Shown here piece after piece: positions 25,793-30,221 of a stretch of 30,221 nucleotides of DNA. Origin of the DNA: a bacterium (GTDB lineage Bacteria; Bacteroidota; Bacteroidia; Bacteroidales; Bacteroidaceae); contig SFXD01000018.1 in assembly GCA_004559785.1 (NCBI GenBank), positions 1-30,221 of the forward strand, written 5' to 3'. Every line of letters starts with the position of its first letter. Positions within the stretch are counted from its first letter, which is position 1. The notes under the pieces were generated by a model, which was not told the origin of the DNA, did not search any database, and worked only from the letters and a program-made list of their open reading frames with translations. A program made the position numbers and the translations under genes.

Positions 25793-25880
25793 GCGGTGAG
25801 AAGTGAGCGATGAGAGGTGAGCAATGAGCGGTGAGCGATGAGAAGCCCCCTCAGTCCCCTTGTCGTAAGGGGAAGAGAGC
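25789..25880. repeat. Heptamer-plus-hairpin repeat after the MATE gene
   Basis: This is the third locus of the family found after glnS and the large TPR gene. Heptamers RTGAGCN, some altered, run from the last codons of the MATE gene to about 25845. CCCCCTCAG and the hairpin TCCCCTT-GTCGT-AAGGGGA (25855-25873) follow. Compared with the other four hairpins, one C-G pair is replaced by T-A on both arms. From 25881 to 26008 I see no gene or clear site. Confidence 0.88.
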
Positions 25881-26064
25881 CACGAGCCTATTTTGTAGGG
25901 ATTTTCAGCCGATATTTTCTGTAGATATTTTGAGCGAAGCGACCATTGTATATTAACGTGAACTCGACGAATATGAACTAACTTGAAAGATACAATAAAA
26001 TATATTGTTGTCCGCTAAATGGACATTAGTCCTTGATTTTGCTGTTATTTGTCATGTATAAGCC

Positions 26065-26071
26065 CTATAAT
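26065..26071. repeat. Target-site duplication, left copy (CTATAAT)
   Basis: CTATAAT stands directly left of the IS21 element and again directly right of it (28888-28894). A 7-bp duplication is within the 4-8 bp known for IS21 elements. Confidence 0.8.
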
Positions 26072-26076
26072 TACAT

Positions 26077-26397
26077 ATTCCGGAGCATACCCGTTCAGCA
26101 TTCCGGAGCTGCAGTCAGCAGTCAGAAGGTCTCAAATAGGCTCTATTTGATGTCCGTTCGTCCATAAAAGGACATAAAAATGGATATAATCTACATGAAT
26201 GCGGATTTTTTCCGGAGCATATCCGTTCACTCTCCAGAAATGGGAGCACGATGGGACTTTTTCGGAGCATATCCGTTCACTTTTCTTCTGGCTACGAGCG
26301 AAGCGGTGCTTTTCCGGAGTATATCCGTTCACTCATAGGCTTTCCATATGCGAAGGCCATGCGTCATTCGCCCCTTTTCCGGAGCATATCCGTTCAC
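26077..26397 (+). repeat. IS21 left-end multiple terminal repeats
   Basis: Four good copies of TCCGGAGCATATCCGTTCAC begin at 26211, 26261 (one base changed), 26313 and 26378. A diverged outermost copy lies at 26079 (CATACCCGTTCAG), with a partial copy right after it. Spacing of the inner copies is 50, 52 and 65 bp. Such repeats are binding sites for the IstA transposase. A small hairpin (TCAAATAG-GCT-CTATTTGA, 26132-26150) lies between the first and second groups. Confidence 0.9.
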
Positions 26398-26415
26398 TTT
26401 TATAGGTCCTTCAGT

Positions 26416-26423
26416 TACCTTTG
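26416..26423 (+). promoter_or_regulatory. Candidate istA promoter -7 element
   Basis: TACCTTTG fits TAnnTTTG and lies 31 bp before the istA ATG. The -33 region overlaps the last terminal repeat and is only T-rich, so IstA binding there could repress its own gene. Confidence 0.5.
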
Positions 26424-26454
26424 TACTGGAATCAGCAACAAAACCAGTACAACA

Positions 26455-28041
26455 ATGGCAGGAACAGTAAAGGATATGAGCCTTATAAAACAGGTTCTCC
26501 AGCTGAAGCAGATCGGGGAATCAAACCGCGGCATCAGTCGCAAGTTACCAATAGACAAGGAGACAGTCAACAACTACGTCAATACGTTGAAAGCCAACGG
26601 CTGGAGCATAGATGATCTTTTGGGCAAAGACGACCCTGAGCTGGAACGCATGTTCCATGCAGGCTCCCCGGCCTACAGCGACCCGCGCATGACCGACTTT
26701 CTCGCAAAGCTTCCCTACTTTAGGGAACAGCTAACCAACCCCAAACTCCATGTGACGCGCCAGTTGTTGTACGAGGAGTACATCAAGGGCTATCCGACGG
26801 GCTACGGCAAGTCACAGTTCTATTTCCACCTGAAGCAAAACCTCGTGGCGCAGAAGGACTGTACGGCAGTGCTCACGGGAACCTACAACCCGGGAGAAAA
26901 GCTGATGGTTGACTTTGCAGGTGACAAGTTGAGCTATGTGGATCCCGAGACGGGTGAGGTAATAAAGGTGGAGGTTTTCGTCGCGTGCATGCCCTACAGT
27001 GACTACACCTATGCGATATGCGTCCCCTCGCAGAGGACGGAGGACTTCATATTCGCCATCAGGATGTGCCTCGAGCATCTGGGAGGCGTGCCACCTATAC
27101 TCACTCCCGACAATCTGAAGTCAGCCGTGATAAGCAACGACAGGCACGAGCCCAAGCTGAACAAGGCATTGGAGGACATGGGCAACCACTATCACTTTGT
27201 CGTGCTGCCGTGCGACCCGAAGGAACCCACGCAGAAAGCACTCGTCGAAGATGGAGTAAGGAACATGTACAACCGCATCTATGCCAAGCTGAGGAACCAT
27301 GTGTTCTACTCTATCATTGAACTCAACCAAGCCGTATGGGAACTGGTTTCGCTATACAACAAGACGCGTATGCAGAAGCGCCCTTACAGCCGTGAGGAGC
27401 GGTTCCACGCCATGGAGAAAGAGAATCTAAGACCTCTTCCAACGGACATCTACGAGATGAAGTACTATGCGACCCTGCAGGTGCAGAACAACTGCTTCGT
27501 GGAATTGCGCCATGACAAGGTAACACACTTCTACTCCGTGCCTTACATACATGTTGGAAAGAAGGCGCAGGTCATCTTCACACGCTCAAGCGTGAACATC
27601 TATATAGATGGCATACAGGTGGCCTCGCACGGGCGAAAGCATGAATATGGCCATACCTACCTGAAGGAGCATCTCGCTTCCAACTGCAGGGCGGTCATGG
27701 AACGCTCAGCAGCCTACTACGTCTCATGGGCGGCACATATATCCCCAGACTGCAGGGACTATGTCTCGGAGATATTCAATCCGCAGCGGACCTGCCAGCC
27801 CGAGGAGGTTTACTACAAACTCTGCGCGTCAATCATGAGCCTCAGTCGAAAGTACGAGTTGGGGGTGCTGAACAAGACCTGCCGCCAGTGTATCGAACAC
27901 CGCGTGTTCACATACCGCAAGTTTGAGGCCATACTCAAGCGCAACAGCCTGCAAGAGGCTTCCGACGAGCCGACGTTCTGTATTGACGCCCCGACTCCCA
28001 CGAACCATGAGAACATGCGTGGAAGCAGCTACTTCCAATAG
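26455..28041 (+). CDS. istA: IS21 transposase IstA
   Basis: 528 residues. It is the DDE transposase of IS21 elements. An N-terminal helix-turn-helix (about residues 10-45, RGISRKLPIDKETVNNYV) precedes the RNase H-like core. Likely catalytic residues are Asp153 (LMVDFAG), Asp219 (LTPDN) and Glu265 (KALVED). A C-terminal beta-barrel-like DNA-binding part follows (VTHFYSVPYIHVGKKAQVIF). The frame is open upstream to 26251, but that stretch only translates the terminal repeats (FRSISVHF twice), so the ATG at 26455 behind the -7 element is the real start. It works with IstB, whose gene begins 38 bp downstream. No frameshift is seen. Confidence 0.95.
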   Translation: MAGTVKDMSLIKQVLQLKQIGESNRGISRKLPIDKETVNNYVNTLKANGWSIDDLLGKDDPELERMFHAGSPAYSDPRMTDFLAKLPYFREQLTNPKLHVTRQLLYEEYIKGYPTGYGKSQFYFHLKQNLVAQKDCTAVLTGTYNPGEKLMVDFAGDKLSYVDPETGEVIKVEVFVACMPYSDYTYAICVPSQRTEDFIFAIRMCLEHLGGVPPILTPDNLKSAVISNDRHEPKLNKALEDMGNHYHFVVLPCDPKEPTQKALVEDGVRNMYNRIYAKLRNHVFYSIIELNQAVWELVSLYNKTRMQKRPYSREERFHAMEKENLRPLPTDIYEMKYYATLQVQNNCFVELRHDKVTHFYSVPYIHVGKKAQVIFTRSSVNIYIDGIQVASHGRKHEYGHTYLKEHLASNCRAVMERSAAYYVSWAAHISPDCRDYVSEIFNPQRTCQPEEVYYKLCASIMSLSRKYELGVLNKTCRQCIEHRVFTYRKFEAILKRNSLQEASDEPTFCIDAPTPTNHENMRGSSYFQ

Positions 28042-28079
28042 ACATCACATAGTATTAACATAAAATATCCGTTCACATT

Positions 28080-28805
28080 ATGACAACAAATGAAACCGCA
28101 AGGGCTCTGCATGAGCTCAAACTGCCAGGAATGGCAAGTTGCTGGGAATCCCTGGAAGAGACACACCAGCTCGACAGGCTCACTCTGCGCGACGGAATGC
28201 AACAGATGCTGCAGTACGAGCGCGACACCCGTCAGAACAACCGCATCCAGAGACTCGTCAAGAATGCCAACTTCCGCCTGAAAGCAACCATAGAGGAACT
28301 CGAGACAGACACCGCCAGGGGAATATCCGCTGCATCTGCCAGTGACCTTGCCACCTGCAACTACATCGCCAATGCCATGACACTCATCATCACAGGCCCG
28401 GCAGGAACAGGAAAGACCTACTATGCCTGTGCACTGGGTGAAAGGGCATGCCGCAATGGCATCAAGGTGCTCTACTTCACGATGAACATGCTCATCGAGA
28501 ACCTCAAGCTCGTACATCTCGAAGGACGGGAGACCAATTTCTTCCGCAAACTCAACGCACACGACCTGCTTATCATAGACGACTTTGGCATGGTCAGGCT
28601 GGAAGGGCAGCTGCAGCACGATTTTGAGCAAATCATAGACGACCGCTACAACAGAAAGGCAACCATCCTCGCCAGTCAGTTACCAATATCAGACTGGTAC
28701 AACGTGTTCCAAAGTGAGCTTATTGCAGAGGCTTGTCTGGACAGAATCGTGCATAAAGCAATAAAATTTTGTCTTTCTGGAGAGAGTTTAAGAAAAAAGT
28801 ATTAA
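28080..28805 (+). CDS. istB: IS21 helper ATPase IstB
   Basis: 241 residues. It is a DnaA/DnaC-like AAA+ ATPase that assembles on target DNA and recruits the IstA transpososome. The N-terminal helical domain (about residues 1-90) includes LKLPGMASCWESL. Walker A is GPAGTGKT (106-113) and Walker B LLIIDDFG (163-170). The sensor region with LASQLPISDWY and the arginine-containing end (CLDRIVHKAIKF) are in place. The length is normal for IstB. The final codons lie 82 bp from the right end of the element. Confidence 0.95.
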   Translation: MTTNETARALHELKLPGMASCWESLEETHQLDRLTLRDGMQQMLQYERDTRQNNRIQRLVKNANFRLKATIEELETDTARGISAASASDLATCNYIANAMTLIITGPAGTGKTYYACALGERACRNGIKVLYFTMNMLIENLKLVHLEGRETNFFRKLNAHDLLIIDDFGMVRLEGQLQHDFEQIIDDRYNRKATILASQLPISDWYNVFQSELIAEACLDRIVHKAIKFCLSGESLRKKY

Positions 28806-28838
28806 CTTCGCCCACGATACTGAAGATCACCAACGGAC

Positions 28839-28887
28839 TGAACGGATATCACCGGAATGGGTGAACGGGTATCGACCGGAATACGCA
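28839..28887 (-). repeat. IS21 right-end terminal repeats and end
   Basis: Two inverted copies: one at 28839-28858 (reversed: ATTCCGGTGATATCCGTTCA) and one at about 28862-28883 (reversed: ATTCCGGTCGATACCCGTTC). The distance between them matches that of the two outermost left-end copies. The element stops at 28887, followed by CTATAAT (28888-28894). Confidence 0.85.
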
Positions 28888-29129
28888 CTATAATCAAGTA
28901 AATACAACAGCTGTCCGGTAAAACTTTTGCTGTTGGTAGCGTTATGTTGATTGAAAAGTCCCCCAATTTGCCTGATTACGACTCAATAGACAGTTTTTTC
29001 TCCTGTAGACGTGTGGATATACATGAATATAGTCGGCTGTCCGGCAAATCAACAAATCAAATTTTAGGTCTGAATGTTTAGCGGACAGTAATAAAACGAA
29101 ATCAATTATGAACGAAGTTAATCCAAGAG

Positions 29130-29873
29130 TTAGAGCATACATTTACCCAACAGCCAATCGGTTGCCAAGACACGGTGGATGGTTTTGCCGTCTATCTCCA
29201 AATCGCCTGTATCGCCTGACATCATGATAAGGGTCAGATTGGTGCAGCCTGTAGCGGCAGCACCTTTCAGCAGGCCGCCTATCTCGCGGTTGAAGAGTTT
29301 GGTCTTGGGTTGGGTGAAGTCGTAGGTGACTTGAATAAGTTGCGTGACATGATTGCGGTCAACGATACAGAAATCAACTTCGTAGCTCTTGTTCTGACGA
29401 AGATAGAAGAGCTGCTGGGTGGCGTACTCCATGCGACGAAGCAACTCGATGGCAACGGCATTCTCCAACCGCCATCCGAGGCTTTCGGTCTGAAGAACAT
29501 CATCATGGTCGGTAATGAAAGCAGGGTCGATGGAGTAGGCTTTGCGCTGGGTCTGACGCTCGATGCTCTTGAAGGAGAATTTGGGGACGAGTCTTATAAG
29601 GCAGCCGTTTTCAAGATAGGACACATAATTCATGACGGTATGGACGGAACTCAACTGATAGTCGGCCCGGAGGCGAGTGTAGGACACTTCCTGACAGAAA
29701 TGGTCGAGAAGCGTGTTGGCTATCTGCTGCAGGGTCTTCTTATAGCGCACCTTGTAGCGCTGGCAGATGTCCTTGGATATGACGGCTGCATAGATACTAA
29801 TTATAAATGGATTACACAGACTTTTTGGGATTAAACTGCACAAAATGGAAATATTTATGATTTTAAACTGCAT
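29130..29873 (-). pseudogene. 5'-truncated ATPase-associated DUF4143 gene
   Basis: The open frame encodes 247 residues. From about residue 30 (YAAVISKDICQRYKVRYKKT) to the end it matches the DUF4143 half of the AAA_14-DUF4143 ATP-binding proteins, including the nuclease-like block YLRQNKSYEVDFCIVDRNHVTQLIQVTYD. Complete members are about 380-450 residues and start with a P-loop ATPase. No Walker A or B is present here, and the first 28 residues look like translated upstream DNA. I infer a deletion of roughly 190 codons. There is no ATG in frame near the start of the homology. The remnant has no inner frameshift, so expression of a fragment cannot be excluded. Full-length relatives have no settled function. 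Confidence 0.75.
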
Positions 29874-29878
29874 AAAAT
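29831..29878. repeat. Direct repeat TTAAACTGCAYAAAAT
   Basis: TTAAACTGCACAAAAT (29831-29846) and TTAAACTGCATAAAAT (29863-29878) differ at one base and are 32 bp apart, about three helical turns. They lie just upstream of the truncated DUF4143 frame (read on minus) and could be an operator left over from the full gene. Confidence 0.7.
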
Positions 29879-29943
29879 AGAAGGTTTTTCTTTAGAATAT
29901 CAATAAACAACAAACCGGAGGATATACTGAAAGAGGTGGTTCT

Positions 29944-30003
29944 TTAGCTTAGAGATGAGATTTGAGAGCATAGAGCTAAGTTCTCAAAACTAAATGCTCA
30001 AAT
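29944..30003 (+). promoter_or_regulatory. Overlapping inverted repeats before the HAD gene
   Basis: TTAGCT (29944-29949) pairs with AGCTAA (29974-29979). TTTGAGA (29961-29967) can pair with TCTCAAA (29982-29988), and the wider ATTTGAG...CAT can instead pair with ATGCTCAAAT (29994-30003). The stems are short and exclude each other in part. There is no clear -7 element in the gap. Confidence 0.35.
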
Positions 30004-30014
30004 ATGATATACGT

Positions 30015-30221
30015 ATGAGAGTGATTTGTTTTGACCTTGACGATACGCTATACAAGGAAATTGAATACCTGAAATCAGCCTACAGGGAGATTGCGGAGTA
30101 TGCTGTATGGCAATGTACGGGGTGCTCGGACAGCGTGAACATTCTGGCTATTAAAGCGTACGACAGAATGCTGGTTGCCTATCGTGAGGGGCTGAATGCC
30201 TTTGAGGAGCTGAACATATTC
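30015..30221 (+). CDS. HAD-superfamily hydrolase, N-terminus only
   Basis: 69 codons run from the ATG at 30015 to the window edge. HAD motif I is immediate: VICFDLDDTLYKE, where the first Asp is the nucleophile and the second (+2) the acid/base residue. A helical cap region (EIEYLKSAYREIAEYAVWQC) follows, as in phosphatase-type HAD enzymes. The substrate cannot be told from this part. An upstream ATG at 30004 meets a stop after four codons (the TGA overlaps this start), so the ATG at 30015 is the proper start. Confidence 0.85.
   Translation, partial: MRVICFDLDDTLYKEIEYLKSAYREIAEYAVWQCTGCSDSVNILAIKAYDRMLVAYREGLNAFEELNIF

Larger units (their letters stand above)
26072..28887 (+). mobile_element. 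Intact IS21-family insertion sequence
   Basis: The element is 2816 bp and carries istA and istB. The left end reads TACATATTCCGG; the right end, reversed, reads TGCGTATTCCGG. Subterminal repeats continue in register at both ends. The element is bounded by CTATAAT duplications. Both genes are full length and the DDE and Walker residues are present, so it may still be mobile. The left end is long (about 380 bp) because of extra repeat copies. Confidence 0.92.
26009..29087. mobile_element. Older short element with TGTCCGCTAAA ends, split by the IS21 insertion
   Basis: TGTCCGCTAAA at 26009-26019 and its exact reverse complement at 29077-29087 face each other. Weaker matches extend outward. Removing the IS21 copy and one target repeat leaves about 256 bp with no coding capacity, the size of a MITE or decayed IS. 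Direct-orientation variants TGTCCGGTAAAA (28912-28923) and TGTCCGGCAAAT (from 29038) lie inside. I see no clear target duplication for this outer element, so it could also be two unrelated IS scars. Confidence 0.5.

Noticed and set aside
26251..26454. 68-residue N-terminal extension of istA
   Set aside because: It reads through the terminal repeats and repeats FRSISVHF; the -7 element at 26416 and the ATG at 26455 explain the normal IstA start.
26009..29087. TGTCCGCTAAA repeats as the true ends of the IS21 element
   Set aside because: The inner ends match each other in register with the subterminal repeats and are flanked by an exact 7-bp duplication, which the outer pair lacks.

Overview
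The window looks like a chromosomal segment of a member of the Bacteroidales, most likely a Prevotella-like genus. The best evidence is the promoter type. Seven sites read TTTG or TTG, 19-20 bp, then TAnnTTTG, the vegetative promoter of the Bacteroidota. They lie in front of gyrA, a TonB receptor gene, mce, rplM, a small secreted-protein gene, the secreted-protein pair, and (with only a partial match) glnS. Gene content agrees: a TonB receptor with a carboxypeptidase-regulatory-like N-terminus, GxGYxYP and DUF1080 secreted proteins, a C-terminal tail resembling the Por (type IX) sorting domain, a DUF4143 protein, and a rplM-rpsI-rpsB-tsf operon.

Layout. 1-4916 (minus): gyrA followed by two secreted TPR proteins, the last cut by the window edge. 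4917-5343: divergent control region with the gyrA promoter, a partial glnS promoter and three mutually exclusive hairpin segments. 5344-8868 (plus): glnS, a tandem repeat island, and a large TPR protein that starts at TTG. 8959-13191 (minus): a mannose-1-phosphate guanylyltransferase, then a two-gene secreted unit (a small three-repeat protein with a sorting-type tail, and a GxGYxYP/discoidin protein). 13192-14235: a kilobase with no convincing gene but dense inverted repeats. 14236-18885 (plus): TonB receptor, then mce, DUF1080 protein and TIGR02757-type protein as one tight unit. 19158-22056 (plus): rplM-rpsI-rpsB-tsf, closed by a strong terminator. 22244-25792 (plus): small Spy-like secreted protein, ettA and a MATE exporter. 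26009-29087: an intact IS21-family element nested inside an older short inverted-repeat element. 29130-30221: a 5'-truncated DUF4143 gene (minus) and the start of a HAD hydrolase gene (plus).

Most genes are housekeeping: DNA topology, translation (glnS, L13, S9, S2, EF-Ts, EttA), GDP-mannose supply and the propionate/succinate branch (mce). The unusual content is extragenic. One dispersed family joins 7-bp repeats (core TGAGC) to a C-rich hairpin. It follows three separate genes at 7.1, 8.9 and 25.8 kb, and one copy shows a compensatory base-pair change. The island at 13.7-14.0 kb combines inverted GGTTACAC arrays with a 45-bp inverted repeat and a 30-bp perfect palindrome. I see no CRISPR array, rRNA, tRNA or recognisable defence system.
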